A stretch of 25,337 bases of DNA, taken from an uncultured Bacteroidales bacterium. GTDB taxonomy: Bacteria; Bacteroidota; Bacteroidia; Bacteroidales; Marinilabiliaceae. This document shows positions 1-7,641 of this stretch, piece after piece; the first letter of the stretch is position 1, and every line of letters starts with the position of its first letter. The stretch spans positions 1 to 25,337 of the forward strand of contig CALAVC010000243.1 of the NCBI GenBank assembly GCA_937892095.1. Reading direction: 5' to 3'. A program made the position numbers and the translations under genes. The notes under the pieces were generated by a model. The model ran no database searches. It had not been told where the DNA came from and was given only the letters and a program-made list of their open reading frames with translations.

Positions 1-63
1 CCTTTGGAAGTGTTCAAAGAAATGACTAATTTCGAATTCGAAAGCGTTGCATTATCAACTTGA
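1..63 (+). CDS. Possible C-terminal fragment of an upstream gene
   Basis: Frame 1 is open from the window edge to a TGA at 61-63 and would encode about 20 residues, the last of them FESVALST. The reading frame runs into the first copy of the 43-bp tandem repeat that starts at base 28, so the final third of the fragment is repeat-derived. Twenty open codons is weak evidence. It could equally be intergenic sequence that happens to be open. If real, it converges on dgt, whose stop lies at 170. Confidence 0.2.
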   Translation, partial: PLEVFKEMTNFEFESVALST

Positions 64-113
64 ATTCTGCAATTTCGAATTCGAAAGCGTTGCATTATTA
101 ACTTGAATTCTGC
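28..113. repeat. 43-bp tandem direct repeat, two copies
   Basis: Bases 28-70 and 71-113 are identical except for one transition (C at 57, T at 100). Each unit begins with a 14-bp palindrome, TTTCGAATTCGAAA, and ends with a second GAATTC. The pair sits in the short gap between dgt, which ends at 170 on the minus strand, and whatever lies to the left. It ends exactly after two units, with no partial third copy. Its function is unknown. It may be a dispersed intergenic repeat of this genome or a bidirectional transcript end. Confidence 0.85.
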
Positions 114-169
114 TAATAATTTTCATAGACGATTTCTGACAAGTCTACGAGAAAAAGTGGTCTATGGTT

Positions 170-1501
170 TTAGATACCGCCAGTCATTTTTTTATACAAC
201 TCGAGTGCGTAGAGGTCTGTCATGCCACTGACAGTGTCGACAGCACTCATGACTTTGTCGTAGACGGGTGATTGAGGGTCGACACTATATTGCTCGGGTA
301 TAAATGGCAAGACGAGCGAAGAAAAATAGCTATGGGGCGAAACGAGTGCACTGATAAATTTATCGAGCAAGGTGCCTATTATGGCGAAACCAGACAACTC
401 GACTTGTGCCACCGTAGTGTGATGGTAGATGCGTTCGATGGCAGTTCGAGAGATGTGTTTCATAGCATCGCCAACGCGACCAGAAAGATGGTCGAGCAAA
501 GAGCCAGTAAATGAGCCATTTAGGATTTCTTCTTCGTTGTCGACGAATATGTTTGTTGCACAATCTATCAGACGGCCGACAACAAGAGTGCGCATGTATG
601 CCACCTGCTCGTGGCGATCGGTTACCGTTTGCGACACGTTGTGCACAGTCTCGTATATACGGCTATCAGCAATGGGGTCGAAGAAGTTCATGAAGAGACT
701 TCGCGTCTCGTCGAAAGATAGTATTCCAAGTCGGCAAGCGTCTTCGGCATCCATAACTTGATAGCAAATGTCGTCGGCAGCTTCGACAAGATAGACGAGA
801 GGATAACGAGCAAACTTTTGATTTTCGGGGTCGAGGAGTGGTATTTGCAGAGTTTGGGCAATAGACCTATAGATGGCTTCGTCCTGCTCAAAAAAACCAA
901 ATTTTTGTTTCTTCTTGCCAGCAATCGACGAGTAGGGATATTTGACGACCGATGCCAGAGTTGGCATAGTGAGAGCGAAACCACCTTGTCGACGACCACG
1001 AAAAGTGTGGGAGAGGAGACGAAATGTGTTGGCATTGCCATCGAAGCACTCAACATCGGCACGTTGCTGGGGGGTAAGTTCAACAAGCTTTTGACCATTG
1101 CCATTCAAGAAGTAGTGGCTTATGGCTTTTTCGCCCGAATGTCCGAAAGGAGGGTTGCCAAGGTCGTGTGCAAGGCACGCAGCCGAGATTATCGCACCAA
1201 GCGAAGCGAAATCGTGGCAATAGGGTTCGGAAGCATATTTTTCGGCAAGTCGGGTGGCAACAGAATTAGCCAATGAGCGACCGACGGAAGATACTTCTAT
1301 GCTATGTGTGAGACGATTGTGGACAAAGACAGTGCCTGGCAATGGAAAGACTTGCGTCTTGTTTTGCATACGCCGAAAAGGTGCCGAGAAAATTATGCGG
1401 TCATAGTCGCGCTGAAACTCGGTGCGCGCGTGTTTAATGTCTTGAGTAGGCTTGCCGAGGCGTGCTGCAGTAAGCAGTGTCGGCCATTGCATTAGGGTCA
1501 T
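170..1501 (-). CDS. dgt: Deoxyguanosinetriphosphate triphosphohydrolase (dGTPase), HD superfamily
   Basis: This protein hydrolyses dGTP to deoxyguanosine and inorganic triphosphate in the cytoplasm and so affects dNTP pools. The N-terminal block TEFQRDYDRIIFSAPFRRMQ and then QVFPLPG and NRLTHSIEV are typical of Dgt. The HD-domain metal ligands are visible as H66, H112-D113 (LAHDLGNPPFGHSGE) and an acidic pair near 243-244 (EAADDICY). I start at the ATG at 1499-1501, giving 443 residues. The frame is open further upstream to 1564, but that would overlap the MORN gene ending at 1522 and adds a tail without family resemblance. An ATG three codons later (1490-1492) is also possible. It lies 20 bp downstream of the MORN gene on the same strand and is probably co-transcribed. 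No strong Shine-Dalgarno sequence is seen. Confidence 0.93.
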   Translation of the reverse strand: MTLMQWPTLLTAARLGKPTQDIKHARTEFQRDYDRIIFSAPFRRMQNKTQVFPLPGTVFVHNRLTHSIEVSSVGRSLANSVATRLAEKYASEPYCHDFASLGAIISAACLAHDLGNPPFGHSGEKAISHYFLNGNGQKLVELTPQQRADVECFDGNANTFRLLSHTFRGRRQGGFALTMPTLASVVKYPYSSIAGKKKQKFGFFEQDEAIYRSIAQTLQIPLLDPENQKFARYPLVYLVEAADDICYQVMDAEDACRLGILSFDETRSLFMNFFDPIADSRIYETVHNVSQTVTDRHEQVAYMRTLVVGRLIDCATNIFVDNEEEILNGSFTGSLLDHLSGRVGDAMKHISRTAIERIYHHTTVAQVELSGFAIIGTLLDKFISALVSPHSYFSSLVLPFIPEQYSVDPQSPVYDKVMSAVDTVSGMTDLYALELYKKMTGGI

Positions 1502-1521
1502 TTTTGGGGAATGAGATATAC

Positions 1522-2343
1522 TTATTTGCCTTGGCGGACAGACTGCAATTTGCCATTTCGCCAAATTTCAGTTTTCTCGAGTTTTCCTTTGGCGTTGTAG
1601 GTGTATCGTTCGCCATTGTAGAGTACGCCATCACGATATTCGCCTTTTTGGCTCATACGACCTGCAGAATCGAAGAAAGTGTAATTGCCAGAGCCTTTAA
1701 ACTCTGCTACATCGCGTTTTTCGGTAACTGGTGGCACGTCGACCGCTTGTGAGCCTTGGAATTTGCCACTACTATCATAATTGCGTTCCATGACCTTGGT
1801 GCCTTGCTCGTTGAATATGGTCAGTGTGCCAGCAATCTTGCCATTAGCCCATTCGCCTTCGAACATTTTGTTGCCGTTTTCGTGATAGTAGGTTTGCTTA
1901 CCTACTCGTTTGCCATCGTTGCCATAGGTAAAGGTACAACTCTTATTGCCATTCTGATAGTATCTTTCGTATTCGCCTTCCCAATGGTCTATTTTCCAAT
2001 AACCTTTTTCCATTATGGTGCCATCGGGGAAATAGTATATCGCAAGACCTTCGGCCACACCCATGTTGAAAGTAACACTGCTTTTGCAGATGCCGTCGGC
2101 TGTCATGGTTTTCCACTCACCATGTTTCTTACCATCGACATAGCTACCTTCGTCTGTTTTGCCGTTCTTATTCTTGATTTTCCAAAGCCCCTGACGAACA
2201 CCGTTTATGGTCTGGTTGATGGAGTCGGTAGGTTCGTCTTGCGCAAAGGTTGGGATTTGAAAGAGGCTTACAACGGAAAAGACTAGCATCAGGCATAGAA
2301 AAACAAATACTTTAATAATTCTAACTATAAATCGTCTAATCAT
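1522..2343 (-). CDS. Secreted or envelope MORN-repeat protein (YwqK-like)
   Basis: The 273-residue protein has a basic N-terminus and a hydrophobic segment at about residues 6-35 ending near FAQ, which reads as a signal peptide or N-terminal anchor. The rest is a series of roughly 20-24 residue repeats with the pattern G-x-Y/W-x-x-G-x-x-x-G-x-W/Y (for example GSYVDGKKHGEWKT, EGEYERYYQNGNK, YYHENGNKMFEGEWANGK). This is the bacterial MORN-repeat type often annotated as YwqK family. Such proteins are common in Bacteroidetes, and the antitoxin label attached to the family is not informative here because no toxin gene lies alongside. The predicted location is periplasm or outer envelope; the partner is unknown. 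It precedes dgt by 20 bp. A candidate minus-strand promoter lies at 2403-2430. Confidence 0.8.
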   Translation of the reverse strand: MIRRFIVRIIKVFVFLCLMLVFSVVSLFQIPTFAQDEPTDSINQTINGVRQGLWKIKNKNGKTDEGSYVDGKKHGEWKTMTADGICKSSVTFNMGVAEGLAIYYFPDGTIMEKGYWKIDHWEGEYERYYQNGNKSCTFTYGNDGKRVGKQTYYHENGNKMFEGEWANGKIAGTLTIFNEQGTKVMERNYDSSGKFQGSQAVDVPPVTEKRDVAEFKGSGNYTFFDSAGRMSQKGEYRDGVLYNGERYTYNAKGKLEKTEIWRNGKLQSVRQGK

Positions 2344-2402
2344 AAATTCACTCCTCGCTAAAGTGGTATATATCTTTTAGTTTTCAAAGAAAACGTTATG
2401 CG

Positions 2403-2430
2403 CAAATTTAAATAATTTATCGTACGCAAA
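2403..2430 (-). promoter_or_regulatory. Candidate Bacteroidetes promoter for the MORN-dgt pair
   Basis: On the minus strand TAAATTTG (complement of 2403-2410) matches the -7 consensus TAnnTTTG. A TTTG (complement of 2427-2430) lies 16 bp upstream, slightly closer than the usual spacing to the -33 element. It would give a 5' untranslated region of roughly 50 bases before the ATG at 2343. This is a consensus match only. Confidence 0.4.
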
Positions 2431-2565
2431 GGCGCACAATGTGTTGTAATAGTCAACAAAATGGGGGAGGAAGAGGCGGTAAATCGAAGTAGAGGGCAGC
2501 AAAATGCGTGCCGACACGACAAAATATAGTAAATTAGCAATACAGAACTAACGTTAACAAAAAGG

Positions 2566-4263
2566 ATGAAAAGAAAAAAAATTGGACTTGCAGCGTGCAT
2601 GGTCATTGCAGCGACAGGTCAGCTGATGGCTCAATACCCCAAGCTGACAAAAGATGACGTGGCACGCGAAGAAAACATAAAGCAAATTGCCGAAGCACAC
2701 TCTGACAGTGCGTGGGCCGTAGCGTTGCCAATCATAGAGGCAGAAGCACGCAATGGACGCCCGTACATTCCATCGGCAAGACGTCCGACCGACTTGCCAC
2801 AAGCTGACATTCCATCGTTTCCGGGTGCTGAAGGTGGTGGCATGTATTCGTTTGGTGGACGTGGCGGAAAAGTGTTGACCGTAACGAACCTCAACGACGA
2901 CGGACCTGGCTCATTGCGTTGGGCATGCGAACAAGGAGGTGCGCGAATTGTTGTCTTCAATGTATCGGGCACGATTCGCATCAAGACCCCTATAATAATT
3001 CGTGCGCCCTACATTACAATAGCAGGACAAACTGCACCGGGCGACGGCGTACAGGTAACGGGCGAAACCATTTGGGTCAACACACACGATGTGGTTGTAC
3101 GTCATATGCGTTTCCGTCGTGGCGAGACAGACGTAGCTCGACGTGATGACACTTTTGGTGGCAATCCTGTGGGCAACATTATGCTCGACCACTTAAGCTG
3201 TTCGTATGGACTTGACGAAAACATATCGTTTTATCGCCACATGTTTCAGCCCGGTCCGACGTATCCTACCGAAAAGTTGCCTACGGTCAACGTAACAATT
3301 CAGAACTCAATCTCGGCAAAGGGACTCGACACGTTCAACCACTCGTTTGGCTCGACGCTTGGTGGCGAGAACTGCGCATTCGTACGCAACCTGTGGGCTT
3401 CGAACACTGGTCGAAACCCAAGTATTGGTTGGAACGGCATTTTCAACTTCTGCAACAACGTGGTGTATAATTGGGTGCATCGTTCAATGGACGGTGGCGA
3501 CTGGTCGGCACTCTACAACATATACAACAACTACTTTAAGCCTGGACCAGCTACGCCAGTCGACAAAGCGACAGGACACAGAATCTTGAAGCCCGAAGCA
3601 GGACTTAGCCGAAACGAGCATAAGAAATATGGTCGAGTATATTGCGAAGGCAACATCGTGGAAGGCAATGAGCGCGTAACGAAGAACAACTGGGATGGTG
3701 GTATACAGCCCGAAGGCGAGGATAATCCGGGACCTGAGGAGCCATATTACCACTGGTACAAAAAGTTCCCCCACCCCTACTACACAGAAATGTCGGCCAC
3801 AGAAGCCTACGACTTTGTGCTTGCAAACGCTGGCGCAACAATGCCATGCCGTGATATTCTTGACAAGCACATCATAGAAGAAGTTAGGACTAACAAACCG
3901 TACTACGTGCCCGACGCAAAACCAGATACCATACAATTTAAGTATCGTCGTCTGCCCAAAGACTCTTGGACGATTGGCATCATTACGGACCCACAACAAT
4001 ATGGCGGACTGCCAGAATATGGCAAATGGAAGCCATACAAGGACACAGACGGAGACGGAATGCCAGACAGCTGGGAAAAAGCCAATGGACTCGACCCCAA
4101 AGACCCGTCGGATGCTAACAAGGACTGCACAGGCGATGGCTATACGAACATAGAGAAGTACATTAACGGCATTAGCACAAAGACTAAGACCGATTGGACA
4201 GACTTGAAGAATAATCATGATACACTGAAAGGTCTGAAAAGCCTGATGGACAACAAGAAGTAA
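2566..4263 (+). CDS. Secreted pectate-lyase-like polysaccharide lyase with C-terminal calcium-binding repeat
   Basis: The 565-residue protein starts with a clear signal peptide, MKRKKIGLAACMVIAATGQLMA, with cleavage expected before QYPK. Residues about 80-430 carry the pattern of family 1 pectate lyases: FPGAEGGG, GGRGGKVLTVTNLNDDGPGS, a run of beta-helix turns such as FNVSGTIRI and YITIAGQTAPGDG, then VVRHMRFRRG and NIMLDHLSCSYGLDE. These enzymes cleave polygalacturonate by beta-elimination; the actual substrate cannot be read from sequence. Near residues 493-537, DTDGDGMPDSWE and NKDCTGDGYTNIEKY form a thrombospondin type-3 or EF-hand-like calcium site. No lipobox and no recognisable type IX sorting tail was seen, so it is predicted to be periplasmic or released. 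It is monocistronic, with no SusC/SusD pair or sugar regulator beside it in the window, and is closed by the terminator at 4289. Confidence 0.85.
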   Translation: MKRKKIGLAACMVIAATGQLMAQYPKLTKDDVAREENIKQIAEAHSDSAWAVALPIIEAEARNGRPYIPSARRPTDLPQADIPSFPGAEGGGMYSFGGRGGKVLTVTNLNDDGPGSLRWACEQGGARIVVFNVSGTIRIKTPIIIRAPYITIAGQTAPGDGVQVTGETIWVNTHDVVVRHMRFRRGETDVARRDDTFGGNPVGNIMLDHLSCSYGLDENISFYRHMFQPGPTYPTEKLPTVNVTIQNSISAKGLDTFNHSFGSTLGGENCAFVRNLWASNTGRNPSIGWNGIFNFCNNVVYNWVHRSMDGGDWSALYNIYNNYFKPGPATPVDKATGHRILKPEAGLSRNEHKKYGRVYCEGNIVEGNERVTKNNWDGGIQPEGEDNPGPEEPYYHWYKKFPHPYYTEMSATEAYDFVLANAGATMPCRDILDKHIIEEVRTNKPYYVPDAKPDTIQFKYRRLPKDSWTIGIITDPQQYGGLPEYGKWKPYKDTDGDGMPDSWEKANGLDPKDPSDANKDCTGDGYTNIEKYINGISTKTKTDWTDLKNNHDTLKGLKSLMDNKK

Positions 4264-4288
4264 GCACTTTCAGAGTCATTTAATATGG

Positions 4289-4327
4289 GAGCCTCTGCAC
4301 ACCACGTGCGGAGGCTCTTGTTGTTTT
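4289..4327 (+). terminator. Intrinsic terminator after the polysaccharide lyase
   Basis: A 12-bp stem (GAGCCTCTGCAC at 4289-4300 with GTGCGGAGGCTC at 4306-4317, one G-U pair) closes a 5-base loop and is followed by the T-rich TTGTTGTTTT. It starts 26 bp after the lyase stop codon and separates it from the DUF4153 operon. Confidence 0.9.
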
Positions 4328-4413
4328 GTAGACATCGGAGTCAGTTAATCAAAAATTGTTAATTTTACATTCAGAAGCCCCTTCCTCACTCAATAACGTA
4401 GCCAACGCATATT

Positions 4414-5877
4414 ATGAGTGCAATAACGCTTCTGAACAACATCTTTATCAACACATGTCGCATAGTTCGCAACGTAGTTGTGGAGTGTCCAGTGGAGACG
4501 ATCGTATGCTTGTGCATATACGCATTGTGGATACAGCAAAGCTTGGGACTAAGCACTAATTACGAGTACATTTTTTTGGCTGTCGTACCAGCCATAAGCC
4601 TGCCACTTTCGATACATGTCAACTTGGGTAAGAGGCGTTGGTATTATTGGGCATCGGTGCTATGCGTTGTTCCATTTGCATTTGTCAACATGACGTGGAA
4701 CGAAGGCACAGCCTTGTGGGATGTACGATTTTGGATGTTATACCCACTTTCGCTAATAATATTTCTGATAGGTTTTAAGGTTCAAGCCGACCGTTCGTTT
4801 TCCATTTGGATAACATCGACACTTACGACCCTACTGACAAGCATAGTCTTGCCGACACTGACACTTGGCGGCATACACTTGATACTCTACACGATAGAAA
4901 ATCTTTTTGACGTAGAAATTGGTCGTTCGGTCTACGAACAAATAACGTTGTTTTGGCTGTGCGTAGTGGCACCCCTGACAGCCTCGGACATGGTGCGACG
5001 GGGAGTAGAATTGTCGGACGGCAGAGCACGACAAAACGTTTTCTTGCGCTACGTGTGTACACCTCTACTCATTGGATACACGTGCATAGTCATCATCTAC
5101 ACCATATACGTTTGTGCAAACTACATTTCGGACGGCACTCTGCCAGAGGGTGGTGTTACTCTGATGTTGACACCGTTTATAGGCACGTGCATATTCTTCC
5201 GGATGATTAACCTTTCGTCGGCAAAGCCAATTGCCGAGTGGTTTTATCAGCATTTGCCATATTTTTGTTTGCCAGCACTTGCACTTTTATGGGTTGGCAT
5301 TGGCGTGCGAGTGTACGAATACGGACTCACATATCCGCGACTATTCTTGCTACACGCAGCAGCCTACCTTACTTATGCACTTGTTGTGTTTATCGTTGGT
5401 AAGAGTCGCAACACATATTGGACAATATCTGTTGTGTGGGCAATAACTATGTTTATCGTTACATACATTACGCCTCTGATTTGGTCCACATCGTTGCAAA
5501 CCCACATTGACGGTCAAGAATCTATGCACGAGACAACAGATTCAATTGCGGTTGCCACACCAGCAATAGACTTGGCTCTTGACATAGAATCGATAAAGTT
5601 GGGCGAATATAACGAATGGGTGCTTCAAGAAACCGATTCGTACATAGAGAATGGTTGCATAAATATATGTGATAACGACGGAACACTACTGCTTTCTGTC
5701 GACATGCGTAGCCAGCTGTTGGAAGACAGTACGCTAACAGACAGACCAGAGAAACTACTCATTGTGCGAAACGATAGCCTTTTGGCAGTTTTCGAGAGCA
5801 TATTTGCAGCCACGTGGAGAGACCACGAAGAAGAATATTACTCAACATACAAGCTGTTCCGTCGCTCAAAGGAATAG
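4414..5877 (+). CDS. DUF4153 family integral membrane protein
   Basis: The 487-residue protein has about ten hydrophobic segments between residues 25 and 370, then a soluble C-terminal domain of about 110 residues. The motif YEYGLTYPRLFLLHAAAYL around residue 305-325 matches the conserved RxxEYGLTxxR region of DUF4153 proteins, which are common in Bacteroidetes and of unknown biochemical function. The start at 4414 (ATGAGTGCAATA) follows an unstructured A/T-rich region. Its stop lies 24 bp before the GTG start of the first ABC subunit, so it probably heads a four-gene operon with the exporter pair and the muramidase-like protein. The call rests on the motif and topology. Confidence 0.75.
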   Translation: MSAITLLNNIFINTCRIVRNVVVECPVETIVCLCIYALWIQQSLGLSTNYEYIFLAVVPAISLPLSIHVNLGKRRWYYWASVLCVVPFAFVNMTWNEGTALWDVRFWMLYPLSLIIFLIGFKVQADRSFSIWITSTLTTLLTSIVLPTLTLGGIHLILYTIENLFDVEIGRSVYEQITLFWLCVVAPLTASDMVRRGVELSDGRARQNVFLRYVCTPLLIGYTCIVIIYTIYVCANYISDGTLPEGGVTLMLTPFIGTCIFFRMINLSSAKPIAEWFYQHLPYFCLPALALLWVGIGVRVYEYGLTYPRLFLLHAAAYLTYALVVFIVGKSRNTYWTISVVWAITMFIVTYITPLIWSTSLQTHIDGQESMHETTDSIAVATPAIDLALDIESIKLGEYNEWVLQETDSYIENGCINICDNDGTLLLSVDMRSQLLEDSTLTDRPEKLLIVRNDSLLAVFESIFAATWRDHEEEYYSTYKLFRRSKE

Positions 5878-5901
5878 ACACATAGCTCTTTTTTACATCT
5901 C

Positions 5902-7641
5902 GTGAAACTCATTTGGAAATACCTCCGTCCGCATTGGCTATTGGCATCGCTTGCGCCACTATGCGTACTGCTTGAAGTGTGGGCCGAACTCGAACAGCCC
6001 GACCTGATGTCTGTGATTGTCGACCAAGGCATACTTGGTTCGCAACCAGAAATAGTATGGCCTACGGGCTTGAAAATGGTCGTCATTATGTTGTTGGGCG
6101 TAGTCGGTGGCATACTATCCATTTTTGCAGCTGGCAAAGTGGCGTATCGCTTTGGAGCCGACCTCAGAGCCGACCTGTACAACCGCATTAGTCAATTCTC
6201 ATTTTCGGATGTAGACCGACTCGAAGCACCTTCGTTGATTACACGTATGGGCGACGATGTCAACCGAGTGCAACAAGTCATACAAGCGTCTATGCGTCTA
6301 CTCTTCCGAGCGCCATTCCTTTTCATTGGGGCTGTGGTGATGAGCTTCATGATAGACGTCAACGTCTCCATTGTGTTGCTGATGATAATGCTTGCGTCGT
6401 TTATGTTTGTGATATTCATCATGCGACGCGCACTTCCACTCTTCGTAAGTCAGCAAAAAAAGCGAGACAATTTTGTGGCCATCGTGCAAGAGATACTTGT
6501 GGGCGTGCGAGTCACGAAAGCCTATACCAACGAAAAAGTGGAAAGCGACAAGTTCGACCACGTTAACAACGACCTATTGGATAGCACCATAGTCGTGAGC
6601 AGAACGATGAGTTATATGATGCCCGTGGTCAACTTTGCGCTGAATGTAGGCATTATAATAGTGATATATTTTGGTGCACACGAAGTTCAGATTGGCAACA
6701 TGAAGCTTGGTGGTATAATGGCCACAATCAACTACTTGGCACAAATCCAGATGGCGCTCATGATGGCTTCGCACGTAATAATGAGCATAACTCAGGCACA
6801 AGCCTCGCTTAGCCGACTAAAAGAAGTGTTGGCAACACCTACTGAAATTGAGACCGACAACCAAATTCGTCAAGACACGCCAATTGCCGACTACCGCAAT
6901 GGAGACATAGAATTTAGCAACGTCAGTTTCTCGTACGACGGGCAGAACAGACAACTAAGCAACATATCGTTCCGCTTGCCACAAGGACAGACACTTGCCA
7001 TACTTGGCGAAACAGGTTCGGGCAAATCGACACTAATCAACCTCATCCCACGATTTTACGACCCGACAGAAGGAGTGATAAGCATTGCAGGCACGCCACT
7101 TACTCAAATCGACCGGCGACAACTACAATCGCACGTGTCCGTTGTCATGCAACACTCGCTACTTTTTGGTGGCACGATAAGGTATAACATGCAAATGGGC
7201 TGTCCCGATGCTACCGACGAAGAAATCTTGCAAGCGTGCGAAATGGCACAAATAGCCGACCATATCAAAAGCCTACCCGATGGTCTTGACCACATATTGG
7301 AACAAGGAGCTACGAATCTGTCGGGCGGACAGAAGCAACGTCTTTGCATAGCACGCACACTTCTTTCGCAACCCGACATAATGATACTCGATGATAGCTT
7401 TTGTGCACTCGACTTGCTAACTGAGTCGAAAATAAAGAGTGCGCTCGACAAAATTAAATGCACCAAAATAATTGTCGCGCAACGAATATCTTCCATCCGC
7501 AATGCCGATCAGATACTCTTGCTCAGTGCTGGTCGGATTGAGGCATGTGGCACACACTCCGAACTAATGCAGGTCAGTCAAACATATCGCGAGACCTATC
7601 GTGCACAGACAGGCGACAACAATAAGCAAGACGTAGCATGA
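5902..7641 (+). CDS. Heterodimeric ABC exporter subunit with degenerate ATPase site residues
   Basis: This 579-residue half-transporter has six hydrophobic segments in residues 1-300 and a C-terminal nucleotide-binding domain. Walker A is GETGSGKST (369-377) and the signature is the canonical LSGGQ (473-477). Walker B reads IMILDDSFCALD, with Asp498 where the catalytic Glu is expected, and the switch His is replaced by Gln527 (IIVAQRISS). These are the marks of the TM287/BmrC type of subunit in heterodimeric exporters, which needs a partner with a catalytic Walker B. That partner is the next gene, overlapping by 4 bp (ATGA). Translation starts at GTG (5902). The substrate (drug, lipid or peptide) cannot be told from sequence. 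Confidence 0.92.
   Translation: MKLIWKYLRPHWLLASLAPLCVLLEVWAELEQPDLMSVIVDQGILGSQPEIVWPTGLKMVVIMLLGVVGGILSIFAAGKVAYRFGADLRADLYNRISQFSFSDVDRLEAPSLITRMGDDVNRVQQVIQASMRLLFRAPFLFIGAVVMSFMIDVNVSIVLLMIMLASFMFVIFIMRRALPLFVSQQKKRDNFVAIVQEILVGVRVTKAYTNEKVESDKFDHVNNDLLDSTIVVSRTMSYMMPVVNFALNVGIIIVIYFGAHEVQIGNMKLGGIMATINYLAQIQMALMMASHVIMSITQAQASLSRLKEVLATPTEIETDNQIRQDTPIADYRNGDIEFSNVSFSYDGQNRQLSNISFRLPQGQTLAILGETGSGKSTLINLIPRFYDPTEGVISIAGTPLTQIDRRQLQSHVSVVMQHSLLFGGTIRYNMQMGCPDATDEEILQACEMAQIADHIKSLPDGLDHILEQGATNLSGGQKQRLCIARTLLSQPDIMILDDSFCALDLLTESKIKSALDKIKCTKIIVAQRISSIRNADQILLLSAGRIEACGTHSELMQVSQTYRETYRAQTGDNNKQDVA

Noticed and set aside
28..113. CRISPR array
   Set aside because: Only two directly abutting copies without spacers are present, so it is a tandem duplication.
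1522..2343. Toxin-antitoxin module suggested by the YwqK family label
   Set aside because: The protein has a signal peptide and MORN repeats, and the neighbouring gene is dgt, not a toxin.
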